Origin: Sphingomonas sp. HF-S4
Lineage (GTDB): Bacteria; Pseudomonadota; Alphaproteobacteria; Sphingomonadales; Sphingomonadaceae
DNA: 64,000 bases
Direction of reading: 5' to 3'
NCBI RefSeq assembly: GCF_032911445.1
Contig: NZ_JAWJEJ010000001.1
Span: forward strand, 3,224,001 to 3,288,000
Shown here: positions 33,290 through 42,375 of the stretch, piece by piece
How the letters are laid out: each line of letters opens with the position of its first letter
Position numbering within the stretch: position 1 is the stretch's first letter
The notes under the pieces: generated by a model
Databases searched by the model: none
What the model saw: only the letters and a program-made list of their open reading frames with translations
What the model was told of the DNA's origin: nothing
Translations under genes and position numbers: made by a program

Positions 33290-34575
33290 GCGGCTTGGCG
33301 GCGCCCGCGTTGGCGCGTGGCATCGACCCGGGGGCGCGGGGTGCCGGGCGGGCGCTGCTCGGCACGTTGCTGCTGGTAAGCATGTTCTCGCAGATCGACC
33401 GCATCCTGCCGTTCATCCTGGCCGAGTCGATCCGCGAGGAGCTCGGCCTGAGCGACACCGAGCTGGGGCTGGTCACCGGGCTGGCCTTTGCAGTCTGCTA
33501 TGCGCTGATGTCGCTGCCGCTGGCGCGAGCGGCGGATCGCGGATCGCCCAAGGTCGTGATGGTGGCGTGCATGCTGTTGTGGAGCGCGATGACCGCGCTG
33601 GGCGGGGCGGCGACGGGCTTCATATTCCTGGCGATCACGCGGTTCGGCGTGGCGCTGGGCGAGGCCGGGGCGACGCCATCGGCGCATGCGATCATCGCGC
33701 GGCAGATCCCGGCCGAGCGGCGCGGGCGCGCGATCGGGCTCTTCGCAATGGGCATCCCGCTGGGCACGATGATCGGCTTTGCCGGGGGCGGCGCGCTGAA
33801 CGACACGATCGGATGGCGCGGAGCACTGATGGGTGCAGGGTTGACGGGCGGGCTGATCGCGCTGCTGGCGATGGCAATGGTTCGGCCCACCCGGCCGCTA
33901 GTCCGCACCGGCGAGGCGGGGGAGCCGTTCCTGCGGGCGAGCGCAAAGCTGCTGGGCAATCCTGGGTTCCGCTGGATCTTTGTCGGGTCGGTCGTGGTCG
34001 GGTTCGCGGGCGCCCCCTTCTATGCCTTTGCCGCGCCGTTCCTGATGCGAACCCACGGCCTGAGCGCCAGCGAGGTAGGGTTGAGCTTCGGGCTGTTGCA
34101 GGGGCTTATGGGCATCATCGGCACGCTGGCCGGCGGTGCCGGGTTCGACCAGGCGGTGAGGTCGGGCAGCGGACGGGTGCTGGGCCCACCCGCATGGCTG
34201 TTCATCGGGGCGAGCATCGTCGCGGTGCCGGCGCTGCTCGCCCCCGGACCGGAGCTGGCGATCGCGCTGCTGGTGCCGTTCATGCTGTCCTTTTCCTTTC
34301 TGCTGCCCTGGGCATTCGGCGCGGCACATCTGGTGGCGGGCACCGGCAAGGAAGCGATGGCGTCGGGACTGGTGCTGATCGGATCGGGGCTTCTGGGACC
34401 GGCGCTGGGGCCGGTGCTGATCGGGCTGATCAGCGACGGCGCGACCGCAGCGGGGATGGGCAATGGCCTCGGCCTGGGCCTGATGATCGCACCGGCTGCG
34501 GGGATGGCGACGGGAATCGTAATGCTGGTAGCGAACCGGCGGATTTCGGAGGGGATGGCGGGTCAGGCCGGCTAG
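33286..34575 (+). CDS. MFS transporter
   Basis: Permease of about 429 residues with 12 predicted helices. It has SLLLVSMFSQIDRILPFILAESIREELGLSDTELGLVTG-like N-terminal features of the spinster / anion:cation symporter group, and LPLARAADRGSPKVVM as the loop 2-3 signature. The start is GTG at 33286, which overlaps the dehydrogenase stop; an in-frame ATG at 33223 would lie deep in that gene. Its stop overlaps the convergent LysR gene by 4 bp. Co-transcription with the dehydrogenase suggests it moves a substrate or product of it. Confidence 0.85.
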   Translation: MSGLAAPALARGIDPGARGAGRALLGTLLLVSMFSQIDRILPFILAESIREELGLSDTELGLVTGLAFAVCYALMSLPLARAADRGSPKVVMVACMLLWSAMTALGGAATGFIFLAITRFGVALGEAGATPSAHAIIARQIPAERRGRAIGLFAMGIPLGTMIGFAGGGALNDTIGWRGALMGAGLTGGLIALLAMAMVRPTRPLVRTGEAGEPFLRASAKLLGNPGFRWIFVGSVVVGFAGAPFYAFAAPFLMRTHGLSASEVGLSFGLLQGLMGIIGTLAGGAGFDQAVRSGSGRVLGPPAWLFIGASIVAVPALLAPGPELAIALLVPFMLSFSFLLPWAFGAAHLVAGTGKEAMASGLVLIGSGLLGPALGPVLIGLISDGATAAGMGNGLGLGLMIAPAAGMATGIVMLVANRRISEGMAGQAG

Positions 34576-35489
34576 CTGCAAACGGGGGAGGCCACGGTCC
34601 GGTCTGTCGATCGCACCACTTCGATAAACGCACGAAGGGTCGCAGGAAGATGCCTGTTGCGGGAGTAGTACAGGCATAGACCAGGGCCAGGGGGTGACCA
34701 ATCGTCGAGAACGGTCATCAGCCGTTCCTCGTCTAGTGCTGGACGAGCATACGCCTCCGGGACGAACGCAACGCCCAAGCCGCCGATCGCGGCTTCGACC
34801 ATCAGCGTGTTATTGTCGAGGGTGACATCGCCTGGCACGTCGATCGCCAGTTCCTGGCCATCGCGGGCGAACTCCCAGCGATAGGCCTTGCCGCTCGGCA
34901 AGCGCTGCCGAATGCACCGATGTCCTTGGAGATCGTGAGGCGTCTCTGGCGATCCACGTTCCGTGATATAAGCCGGTGCGGCCACCGCGATGAATCGCGT
35001 GTCCCCGCCGAAAGGCACGGCAACCATGTCCTGAGGGACAGCTTCCCGAAGTCGCACGCCCGCGTCGAAACCCTCGGCGATGATGTCGATCAGCTTGCCG
35101 TCGGTGAGGAGTTCCAGCGACACACGCGGATACTGCCGGAGGAAGCCGGGAACCGCGTTGTGCAGGAGCCATCGGGCGCCACCCTCATTGGCATTGATGC
35201 GGAGCACGCCACCGACCGCAGATCCCTCGCCACTCACGGCACCGAGCATGTCGTCCATATCGCGCAACATCGGCGCCAGCCGAGCCAGCAACCGGTCTCC
35301 CGCTTCCGTCAGCGCGACGCTGCGGGTGGTGCGGTGAAGAAGACGAGTGCCGAGGCGGCGCTCCAGTCCTCGTAGCGCATGGCTTAGCGACGAACGCGAG
35401 ACTCCCGCCAAATCCGCGGCACGACGGAAACTGCGCTGCTGCGCGACGAGGACGAATGCCCTCAGCTCCGGCAAGCTCACGTCCATCAT
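34572..35489 (-). CDS. LysR-family transcriptional regulator
   Basis: Regulator of 305 residues, CrgA-like subgroup. The DNA-binding part is LRAFVLVAQQRSFRRAADLAGVSRSSLSHALRGLERRLGTRLLHRTTRSVALT. The effector domain follows, with GVLRINANEGGARWLLHNAVPGF and DAGVRLREAVPQDMVAVPFG. The gene is divergent from a short-chain dehydrogenase (start 35579), 89 bp away, which it probably controls. Its 3' end overlaps the MFS gene by 4 bp. Confidence 0.92.
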   Translation of the reverse strand: MMDVSLPELRAFVLVAQQRSFRRAADLAGVSRSSLSHALRGLERRLGTRLLHRTTRSVALTEAGDRLLARLAPMLRDMDDMLGAVSGEGSAVGGVLRINANEGGARWLLHNAVPGFLRQYPRVSLELLTDGKLIDIIAEGFDAGVRLREAVPQDMVAVPFGGDTRFIAVAAPAYITERGSPETPHDLQGHRCIRQRLPSGKAYRWEFARDGQELAIDVPGDVTLDNNTLMVEAAIGGLGVAFVPEAYARPALDEERLMTVLDDWSPPGPGLCLYYSRNRHLPATLRAFIEVVRSTDRTVASPVCS

Positions 35490-35578
35490 TGGTGCGGATC
35501 CTTCACCAGCCCATGCTGATTGGTGACGCTTATCATATCTTCGGGACGCTCCTAACTCCTGCGTCGAAGGAGTCGATC

Positions 35579-36400
35579 ATGAAGTCTTGGTTCATCACCG
35601 GAGCGTCCTCGGGTCTTGGCCTTTCGATGACGCGCAAACTGCTCGGACGGGGCGATTTGGTCCACGCGACGGCCCGCCGTCCCGATGCCATGCGGGACCT
35701 GGTGCAGCGCCATGGCGACCGCCTAGAGATCATCGAGCTGGAACTGACCGATACCCTTTCGTTGCGGCAACAGGTCGATCGCGCATTCGCGAGCCGCCGG
35801 ATCGATGTCGTCGTCAGCAATGCCGGCTACGGCCTCTTGGGCGCGGCAGAGGAGCTTTCCGACGCACAGATCGACCGGCAAATCGCCACCAATCTGACTG
35901 CATCCATTCAGCTTATCCGGGCGGCACTTCCGCATTTGCGGACCCAGGGCGGCGGCCGCATCCTGCAGGTATCCTCTGAGGGCGGACAAGTCGCCTATCC
36001 GAATTTCAGCCTCTACCATGCGACGAAATGGGGAATCGAAGGCTTCGTGGAAGCGGTCGCTCAGGAGGTCGCGCCGTTCGGCATCGAATTCACCCTCATC
36101 GAGCCCGGACCGACCGGGACCGGCTTCGGTGCCGCCCTCGATCGCGCGGCGGAAGACCCCATCTACCACGGCACGCCGGCAGGCGACGTCCGCCGCGCCA
36201 TCGCCGAAGGCAACTTCGTTATCAAGGGTGACGTCGAACGCACCGCCGATGCGATGATCGCTGCCGGCGATGCGGTGAAGCCAGCACGTCGCGTTGCTCT
36301 GGGGAGTGCCGCTTATGACAATATCGAGCGCGAACTCTTGCGGCGCCTTGAGGAGTTAAAGGCCCAGCGAGACGTCGCCTATGCGGCAGATCAAGCATGA
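35579..36400 (+). CDS. short-chain dehydrogenase/reductase
   Basis: Oxidoreductase of 273 residues. It begins MKSWFITGASSGLGLSM with the complete TGxxxGxG cofactor loop; VVSNAGYGLLGAAEE is the NAG motif; catalytic Ser in QVSSEGGQ and YHATK complete the site. AAGGAG sits 8 bp before the ATG at 35579. The C-terminal part resembles oxidoreductases annotated near lipid or ketone reduction. Its stop overlaps the next gene (ATGA), and the divergent LysR gene is the likely regulator. Confidence 0.92.
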   Translation: MKSWFITGASSGLGLSMTRKLLGRGDLVHATARRPDAMRDLVQRHGDRLEIIELELTDTLSLRQQVDRAFASRRIDVVVSNAGYGLLGAAEELSDAQIDRQIATNLTASIQLIRAALPHLRTQGGGRILQVSSEGGQVAYPNFSLYHATKWGIEGFVEAVAQEVAPFGIEFTLIEPGPTGTGFGAALDRAAEDPIYHGTPAGDVRRAIAEGNFVIKGDVERTADAMIAAGDAVKPARRVALGSAAYDNIERELLRRLEELKAQRDVAYAADQA

Positions 36401-36915
36401 GGCGGTTGGCGGTCCCCGCGATCGCAGCCGCTCTCGCGCTCAGCGCGGGCGTCCTGCAAGCAGAAGTCGAAGGTCCCCCGGCGAACGAGGTTCTAGGTAC
36501 CTGGCAAATGGTTTCCGCGACACTCGAAGAGAATGGGGAGGTACACCGTCCTTATGGCGCGCGCCCCGCCGGCATGCTGGTGTTCACGTCGGATATGCGC
36601 TTCGTCGAAGTCCTGACCGATGCCGACACCCCGCGCTTCGCATCGGACAAGCGAGGGGAGGGGACAGACGCTGAGAACCAGCGGGCCATGAGTAGCAGTA
36701 TCGGCTTCTTCGGCACCTACACGGTGGACAAGAGCGGCCGCTTTACCGGCAATCGAGTTGAAGGAGCGACTTTTCCCAACTGGGTCGGCAGCGTGCGCGG
36801 GACGCGAGAGCTCAGCCTTATCGTGCGCGGCGACAGAATGTTCGAGACCTTCACCCGGCCTGATGGAGGGGCATTGAAGGCGGAATTCGTTCGCGTAAGC
36901 AAACCAGCCCAATAA
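36397..36915 (+). CDS. secreted lipocalin-like domain protein
   Basis: Protein of 172 residues with a signal peptide (RRLAVPAIAAALALSAGVLQA) and a beta-rich body of the lipocalin-like type: NEVLGTWQMVSATLEENGEVHRPYG, PAGMLVFTSDMRFVEVL and FFGTYTVDKSGRF. The GTWQLVS-like opening strand is diagnostic. It is translationally coupled to the dehydrogenase. A periplasmic small-molecule-binding role fits the fold, but no ligand is known. Confidence 0.82.
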   Translation: MRRLAVPAIAAALALSAGVLQAEVEGPPANEVLGTWQMVSATLEENGEVHRPYGARPAGMLVFTSDMRFVEVLTDADTPRFASDKRGEGTDAENQRAMSSSIGFFGTYTVDKSGRFTGNRVEGATFPNWVGSVRGTRELSLIVRGDRMFETFTRPDGGALKAEFVRVSKPAQ

Positions 36916-37102
36916 GGTTGCTGGACGATAGCTCCGCCTCGTCACCGGGCTCGCATTTGCTGACTGAGCGAGCGATACTGCGATACGTCGCTTGGCTTGG
37001 TGGCTGCGTCTTGGTCATGCCGGCCCGATCGTTTCGTGGTCGGCCGCTCGATCGCGGGTGGCTTGAGCCAATGCCAGCGAGACGAAGTCACCGGAGGTCC
37101 GC

Positions 37103-37540
37103 ATGCGCACTACACCTTTCGCCTGCCTGACGCTCGCGCTGTTGGCGCCACCAGCACTCGCGCAGTCCACGGCGCTGGATCCCCATACCGCCATCTATGA
37201 ACTCCGCACCTATTATCCGGCGCCCGGCAAGCTGGCCGCGCTCAATGATCGGTTTCGGGAGCACACGCTCAGGCTTTTCGAAAAGCACGGCATGCGCAAT
37301 GTGGCCTATTGGAACGAGCAGCCGAAGGAAGAAGCGCCCGATGGGCGCGTGATCTATATACTGGCCTATCCCAGCCGGGAGGCGAGGGACGCGAGCTGGA
37401 AGGCATTTAGCGCCGATCCGGAATGGCGAGCGGTGGCCAGCCGGTCGGAAGCTGACGGCAAGCTGGTGGCCAAGGTCGATAGCGTGTTCATGACGCTAAC
37501 CGACTATTCGCCGCTTCCGGCAGCGGTTCCAAATCGCTGA
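37103..37540 (+). CDS. secreted NIPSNAP-family protein
   Basis: Protein of 145 residues. A signal peptide (FACLTLALLAPPALAQS) precedes a NIPSNAP alpha-beta barrel domain: AIYELRTYYPAPGKLAALNDRFREHTLRLFEKHGM, then VAYWNEQPKEEAPDGRVIYILAYPSREARDASWKAF. The ATG has GGAGG upstream. The family function in bacteria is unknown; it is related to dimeric barrel stress-response proteins. It converges on the histidine kinase gene with only 2 bp between stops. Confidence 0.88.
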   Translation: MRTTPFACLTLALLAPPALAQSTALDPHTAIYELRTYYPAPGKLAALNDRFREHTLRLFEKHGMRNVAYWNEQPKEEAPDGRVIYILAYPSREARDASWKAFSADPEWRAVASRSEADGKLVAKVDSVFMTLTDYSPLPAAVPNR

Positions 37541-37542
37541 TG

Positions 37543-38901
37543 CTATCCGCGCACGCTGTCGGTGCGACCTGGCAGGGTCGGAAAGTGCAACGCGAAGAGA
37601 GTCTGTCCAGGCCTGGTGCGGAGCGACAGCGTTGCGCCATGTGCCTCGGCAATGCGCGACACGATCGCGAGCCCGAGGCCCGAGCCGTCCGACGAACTTC
37701 GCTCGCTTCGCCAGAAACGTTGGAAGACGAGTTCCCGCTCGCTCTCTGCGATGCCTGGCCCGTCGTCGGAAACGCCAAGCATCCCACTGTCCTCGACGCG
37801 CACTTCGATCGATGTCCCTTCAGGCGTGTGGACCACGGCGTTCTCGACAAGGCCGTTGAGTGCGCGGGCGATCATCTCGGCGCTGCCCTGCACGATGACC
37901 GGAGCATCCGTGCCGGTCAGCGCGATACTCTGCCGCCGTGCGAACACCAGCGGCGCGATGGCCGAAACGGCCGAGACCGCCATGGCCCGCAAGTCTACCG
38001 CTTCGTCCAGCGCCGGCAGCGCGCCGTCCAGCTCGGCGATTTCGAGCAGTTGTCCCACCGTCCGCCCGAGTTGATCGATGTCGCGCTTGAGCTCGGCGCG
38101 GAGCGCTTCGTCCTTCACGGCCTCGATCCGCATCCGCACCAGCGCGATCGGCGTGCGCAGCTCGTGCGCGGCGTCGGCAGTGAAATCACGCTGGGTCCGG
38201 TAGGAATCGACCACCCGGTCGAGCGCTGCGTTCACGGCAGTTGCCAGGGGCCGGACTTCGGAAGGAAGGCGCGCTTCGGGAACACGGATGTCGAGCTGCT
38301 GCGCATTGAGGTTGCGGACCAGCGCCGAGGCATCGCGCACCGGCCGCAGCGCGCGGCGGACGATCCAGGCGTCCACCGCCAACAGCAGCAGCAATAGCGG
38401 TCCGACAATGAGCAGCGCGTAGGTGAAGAATTGCCGCAACACATCGTCAACGATGTAATCAGGATGTTCGAGGTTCTGGATCGCGATGATCCAGAGACGC
38501 TGCCCCTTGCGCTGCGCGGGCATGCTGTAGCCCGAGAAGATCGCCGAACGCGAGCTACGCGTGAAGTAGGCCGGCTCGGCGCGGCGCGGGATCAGCCTGG
38601 CCGGCACCGGCGACGGCGGGCCCATGCTGCCCAATTGCCGGCCGCTCGCATCGACCACCAGAACCGAAAGAATGTGCGGCGTGGGGCGCGGCGGCGCAAA
38701 GCGGATCTGCTCCTGCTCGTCGACCCTCAGGGCGCCGCGCGCGCTTTCGGCATGGGCTCGAAGCGTCTGGCGCTGGAATCGGTCGGCGGTCGAATCGAGC
38801 AGCAGATAGACGCTGGCCGACACCACCAAGGCGGTGAACAGCAACGCGATGCCATGCCACCACAAGATGCGCGATAGCAGCGACGATAGCCGCCAGGTCA
38901 C
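37543..38901 (-). CDS. sensor histidine kinase, EnvZ/PhoQ-like architecture
   Basis: Membrane sensor of 452 residues. One helix near 15-33 and another near 160-180 (FFTYALLIVGPLLLLLLAVDAWIV) flank a periplasmic domain, followed by HAMP. The H box is AADAAHELRTPIALVRMR, the N box LNGLVENAVVHTPEG, the G1 box VSDDGPGIAESER, and the G2 box GSGLGLAI. The start is GTG at 38901, overlapping the response-regulator stop (GTGA), so the two are co-translated. The stimulus is unknown. Confidence 0.93.
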   Translation of the reverse strand: MTWRLSSLLSRILWWHGIALLFTALVVSASVYLLLDSTADRFQRQTLRAHAESARGALRVDEQEQIRFAPPRPTPHILSVLVVDASGRQLGSMGPPSPVPARLIPRRAEPAYFTRSSRSAIFSGYSMPAQRKGQRLWIIAIQNLEHPDYIVDDVLRQFFTYALLIVGPLLLLLLAVDAWIVRRALRPVRDASALVRNLNAQQLDIRVPEARLPSEVRPLATAVNAALDRVVDSYRTQRDFTADAAHELRTPIALVRMRIEAVKDEALRAELKRDIDQLGRTVGQLLEIAELDGALPALDEAVDLRAMAVSAVSAIAPLVFARRQSIALTGTDAPVIVQGSAEMIARALNGLVENAVVHTPEGTSIEVRVEDSGMLGVSDDGPGIAESERELVFQRFWRSERSSSDGSGLGLAIVSRIAEAHGATLSLRTRPGQTLFALHFPTLPGRTDSVRG

Positions 38902-39575
38902 GCCCCCCGCGCCGTCAGCATATAGCCCACGCCGCGTACGGTGACGATCTCGGCGGTAGCGCCTGCACTCGCCAGGCGGCGGCGCAGCCGGTGGACATAG
39001 ACCTCGACGGCGTTCGAGCCGAGGTCGTCGTCGATGCCGAACAGCTGGCTCTCGACCGTTGGCTTGGGCACGACGCGGCCGTGCCGGCGCACCAGCAGAT
39101 CGAGCAGCTCAAGTTCGCGCGCCGACAGCAGCGTCGCTGCCCCGGCGATCTCTACATCGCGGGTCGCGGGATCGAACCGGACGTTCCCGCACTGGAGGAC
39201 GCGATCCACGATGGCTCCCGCGCGACGCAGCAGCGCTTGCAGTCGCGCGACGAGCTCTTCGGGCGCAAAGGGCTTGGTCAGGTAATCATCGGCGCCCGCG
39301 GCAAGGCCGGCGACCCTGTCCGTGACCGCCCCGCGCGCGGTCAGCGCGATTACCGGCGTCCCGTCGCCTCGCGCGCGCAGTTCCCGCACGACCGACAGCC
39401 CGGAGTCGTCGGGCAAACCGAGGTCGAGCACGATCGCTGCATAGTCGCCGGTGCGCAGCATCAGCAGTGCGTCCTCCACCCCGCCCGCGTGATCCATCGC
39501 GAAGCCGGATTGCTCGAGCAACCGACGCAGCATCGCGACCAGCTCGGCATTGTCCTCCACGACCAGCAATCTCAT
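38898..39575 (-). CDS. OmpR/PhoB-family response regulator
   Basis: Response regulator of 225 residues. Receiver: acidic Glu7-Asp8, phospho-acceptor Asp51 in IVLDLGLPDDSG, Thr79 in IALTARG and Lys101 in YLTKPF. The C-terminal winged helix is ATLLSARELELLDLLVRRHGRVVPKPTVESQLFG... NAVEVYVHRLRRRL... VRGVGYML, as in QseB/TctD-type regulators. It is upstream of and coupled to the kinase. A direct repeat of GTAAGG with 5-bp spacer lies 26 bp before its start and is a candidate autoregulatory site. Confidence 0.94.
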   Translation of the reverse strand: MRLLVVEDNAELVAMLRRLLEQSGFAMDHAGGVEDALLMLRTGDYAAIVLDLGLPDDSGLSVVRELRARGDGTPVIALTARGAVTDRVAGLAAGADDYLTKPFAPEELVARLQALLRRAGAIVDRVLQCGNVRFDPATRDVEIAGAATLLSARELELLDLLVRRHGRVVPKPTVESQLFGIDDDLGSNAVEVYVHRLRRRLASAGATAEIVTVRGVGYMLTARGA

Positions 39576-39600
39576 TGCGATCCCCTGCGTCCCCGGCCCT

Positions 39601-39617
39601 GTAAGGCCCATGTAAGG
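39601..39617. promoter_or_regulatory. direct repeat, candidate response-regulator site
   Basis: GTAAGG, 5 bp, GTAAGG; on the other strand CCTTAC-N5-CCTTAC. An 11-bp period between half-sites is what OmpR/PhoB-family dimers bind, and the sequence resembles PmrA/QseB-type sites. It lies in the shared region between the response regulator (leftward) and the glycosyltransferase (rightward). Confidence 0.5.
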
Positions 39618-39683
39618 GTGCCGAACTAGCTCTTCGCGACCACCGTCGGCGCAACGTACCGACGACCCATAATCGGATAGAGC

Positions 39684-40913
39684 ATGTACCAGGCCGCCCA
39701 GCGCGCAGTCGCCGCGCACCCCCTGTCTCGTTTCGAAGAGCCGCTGCGGATCGCGCTCTTTTCGGGCAACTACAATTATGTTCGCGATGGCGCAAATCAG
39801 GCGCTCAACCGTCTGGTCGAGTATCTGGAGCGGCAAGGTGCGAGCGTCCGCGTCTATTCGCCGACGTCGGACCAGCCTGCCTTCGCGCCCCAGGGAACGC
39901 TCGTCTCGGTGCCGTCGGTCGCGCTGCCGGGACGCGGCGAGTACCGCCTGGGACTGGGCCTGCCACCGTCGATCCGACGCGACATCCGATCGTTCCGGCC
40001 CCACCTCGTTCACGTCTCTGCGCCCGACTGGACCGGAAGCGCTGCCCAGCGGCTGGCGCGCACGCTGGGCGTGCCGATCGTAGCCAGCCTCCACACCCGC
40101 TTCGAGAAATATGCCGATTTCTACGGCGCCCGCTTTCTGCGGCCTACGCTCGAGCGGCATTTGTCCCGTTTCTATGCTCGGAGCGATCGCGTGCTGGTGC
40201 CGACCCGGGCGATTGCGCGCGAGTTTGTCGAAGCCGGGCTGGCGGACAAGATCGGGTTGTGGAGCCGGGGCGTGGATCGCACGCTGTTCGACCCGGTCCG
40301 CCGGTCCAACAGCTGGCGCTTGCGCAACGGCATCGCGAAGGATCGCGTCGCGCTGATGTTCTTCGGTCGATTGGTGCGCGAGAAGGGCCTGGCCGAGTTT
40401 GCCGAGGTGTGCGACCGGCTCGCCGCGGCCGGCACGCGGATCCAGCCCGTAGTGGTCGGCGAAGGGCCGGCGCGGACCTGGTTCGAGCGACGCTTGCCAA
40501 GCGCGCGTTTCACCGGGCATCTGATGGACGAGCCGCTCGGCGAGGCGGTTGCCAGCGCCGACATCTTCTTCAATCCCAGCACGACCGAGGCATTCGGCAA
40601 TGTGACACTGGAGGCGATGGCGGCCGGCGTGCCGACGGTCGGCGTGGACGTGCCCAGCGGCAGCGCGCTGCTGGGCCAGGGGGCCGGGCTGCTCTACCCA
40701 GCGGGCGATCTCGACGCTGCCATAGCGGCGATCGCTCGCCTCGCAGCGTCCCTGGATCTGCGCGCGCGGATGCGCGTGCGTGCGCGGGAGGCGAGTGCTG
40801 CCTATGACTGGGACAGCGCGTCGCACCAAGTGTGGGAAACGTATCTCGAGTTGCTCGGCGGCGCGGAAAGCCGCGACGGAGCGCCGCGCATCGCGCCGGC
40901 GCCCGGCATGTGA
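39684..40913 (+). CDS. glycosyltransferase family 4 (GT-B fold)
   Basis: Cytoplasmic or membrane-associated sugar transferase of 409 residues. N-terminal Rossmann domain: LRIALFSGNYNYVRDGANQALNRLVEYLERQG, HLVHVSAPDWTG. C-terminal donor domain: LMFFGRLVREKGLAEFAEVCDRL, PVVVGEGPARTWFERRLP and the E-x7-E motif in NPSTTEAFGNVTLEAMAAGVPTVG. Relatives are MgtA/PimB-like mannosyl or glucosyl transferases acting on glycolipids. It is divergent from the two-component system and shares its candidate binding site, so it may be part of that regulon. Confidence 0.88.
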   Translation: MYQAAQRAVAAHPLSRFEEPLRIALFSGNYNYVRDGANQALNRLVEYLERQGASVRVYSPTSDQPAFAPQGTLVSVPSVALPGRGEYRLGLGLPPSIRRDIRSFRPHLVHVSAPDWTGSAAQRLARTLGVPIVASLHTRFEKYADFYGARFLRPTLERHLSRFYARSDRVLVPTRAIAREFVEAGLADKIGLWSRGVDRTLFDPVRRSNSWRLRNGIAKDRVALMFFGRLVREKGLAEFAEVCDRLAAAGTRIQPVVVGEGPARTWFERRLPSARFTGHLMDEPLGEAVASADIFFNPSTTEAFGNVTLEAMAAGVPTVGVDVPSGSALLGQGAGLLYPAGDLDAAIAAIARLAASLDLRARMRVRAREASAAYDWDSASHQVWETYLELLGGAESRDGAPRIAPAPGM

Positions 40914-40926
40914 GCTCGCTGTAAGC
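40910..40926 (+). promoter_or_regulatory. second candidate response-regulator site
   Basis: GTGAGC, 5 bp, GTAAGC, the same 6-5-6 layout as the repeat at 39601. It overlaps the end of the glycosyltransferase gene and lies about 78 bp upstream of the outer-membrane protein gene at 41004. The second half-site differs from the first copy in one base, and the first in two. Confidence 0.35.
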
Positions 40927-41003
40927 TCGCGAACCGCATCGCCCACGCCACCCTCGGGCCATGCACGCTCCCAGCAGTGTCGGCCAAACTCCACGGAGCA
41001 TCC

Positions 41004-41720
41004 ATGCGTTTTTCCCCGATTGCCTTCGCTTGTGCCGCACCGATGCTGGCCGGGCTGCCCTTGGCTGCCAGCGCCCAGCAGGCGCCCAGCATCCCCGAGC
41101 CGATGGTCTTCGACATGGTCAGGCCGCTTGGCGCGCGGCAAGGCGAGCTCGAGGTCAACGCGCTGGCCGAACAAAGCCTGTCAGGCCCGCACCGCAAGGT
41201 CGAATGGGCGCCGGAAATCGAATATGCGGTCGCGGATGGCTTTGCCGTCGAGCTCGAGCTGCCCTTCGAAGGCGCGCGCGTCACCGACTACAAGCTCGGC
41301 CTGCAAGGCACGTTCGGCACCTTTGACCGCGGGCGCGCGGTCCACGGCGTACAATATCTCGGCCTCTACAATCGCGCCTCGGCGCGGTGGGAGAACACTC
41401 TGGTCTATCTGCTCGGCTATCGCTTCGACGCGCGCTGGAGCATGATCGCCATGGCCGGCATCGGCGACGTCACGTTCGGCGGGACCGGCCGCAGCAAGCT
41501 GATCCTCAATCAATCGAGCTTCTACGACCTCTCCCATTCCACCACGCTCGGTCTGGAGGTCAATCACAGCCGTGGCGGCGAGGACCGCACGCTGTTGATG
41601 CCGCAAGTCCACCAGGCGCTGAAGGAGGGGTTGAACATTCAAGTCGGCATCGGCGCGCTGCGTCAGACGAACGAGCCGTGGCGTCCTCGCGCCGCAATCC
41701 GCCTGATCAAGGAACTCTGA
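41004..41720 (+). CDS. putative outer-membrane beta-barrel protein
   Basis: Exported protein of 238 residues with a signal peptide ending at ASAQQ. The body alternates charged and aromatic residues as in barrels: VEWAPEIEYAVADGFAVELELPF, YKLGLQGTFGTF, NTLVYLLGYRFDARWSMIAMAGIG, and TTLGLEVNHSRGGEDRTLLMPQVHQAL. I do not recognise a named family. GGAG precedes the ATG at 41004; an earlier in-frame start at 40977 would spoil the signal peptide. The candidate response-regulator repeat upstream suggests control by the neighbouring two-component system. Confidence 0.75.
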   Translation: MRFSPIAFACAAPMLAGLPLAASAQQAPSIPEPMVFDMVRPLGARQGELEVNALAEQSLSGPHRKVEWAPEIEYAVADGFAVELELPFEGARVTDYKLGLQGTFGTFDRGRAVHGVQYLGLYNRASARWENTLVYLLGYRFDARWSMIAMAGIGDVTFGGTGRSKLILNQSSFYDLSHSTTLGLEVNHSRGGEDRTLLMPQVHQALKEGLNIQVGIGALRQTNEPWRPRAAIRLIKEL

Positions 41721-42228
41721 CCTGCATTCTGCATCGCGGCCCGAACCTTCCGCTAGCTGCGGTGCCATCACGGGCGGAACGCGCGAAATCCAGGGTGATT
41801 GTGGTTTCGCATAGGGTGATGATCTCCCGCTTGGGAAAAGTCGACGGGAGTTATCCTGGCTGCAGCCCAAATATGGGCGATCCCAAGCGTCGCCGGGATT
41901 CGGCACAACTTTCAGGAGGAATACTAGGCGGTCTGCTGGTGGATCGGCCCGGAGTCAGCTCACCACTTCATGCGCCGCACCGAGCAACTTTCGCACGCTC
42001 TCGCGATTTTTCCCTGAAAGCTGACAGGCAGGAAGTGCCGATGTCGGTCGTTTGGTCCCGTCCGGGCATAATGAACGCATGACGATCTTCGGGATCGCGC
42101 CGGGTTCGGCTGACCGGTGGAGTGGGCGCCTAGCGGTGGCTCAGTTTTACGGTACGCACTGGCTGCCGGATCGGACGGCATCGATTCAGCGCACCCGGCA
42201 ACGCTCTTAGATAAGTACGTTCTGAGGC

Positions 42229-42277
42229 CGCCGCGGCGGTGTAACTACGCCGCGGCGGTGTAACTACGCCGCGGCGG
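42229..42277. repeat. 19-bp tandem repeat, about 2.6 copies
   Basis: Unit CGCCGCGGCGGTGTAACTA repeated twice in full plus an 11-base partial copy. Each copy contains the self-complementary core CCGCCGCGGCGG-like stretch, so alternative hairpins can form. It lies about 120 bp past the nrdB stop. Confidence 0.85.
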
Positions 42278-42308
42278 CCGAAGGCGGCACAACCGCGCAC
42301 GCCGTCCG

Positions 42309-42375
42309 TCCCCAACCCGTCGCGCTTCGAATGCGAATTCACACCCGGCGCAAGGCCGGGGTGGCGGGTTGGGGA
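42309..42375. repeat. nested inverted repeat downstream of nrdB
   Basis: Outer arms TCCCCAACCCG and CGGGTTGGGGA flank an inner pair CACCCGGC/GCCGGGGTG, giving a long stem with an internal loop. It ends 22 bp from the nrdB stop codon and could act as its 3' hairpin, or be a REP-like element. There is no T-tract. Confidence 0.7.

Noticed and set aside
39576..41174. Long upstream extension of the response-regulator frame
   Set aside because: The frame happens to stay open across the glycosyltransferase, but the true N-terminus (receiver start MRLLVVEDN) is at 39575 and the extension has no recognisable protein.
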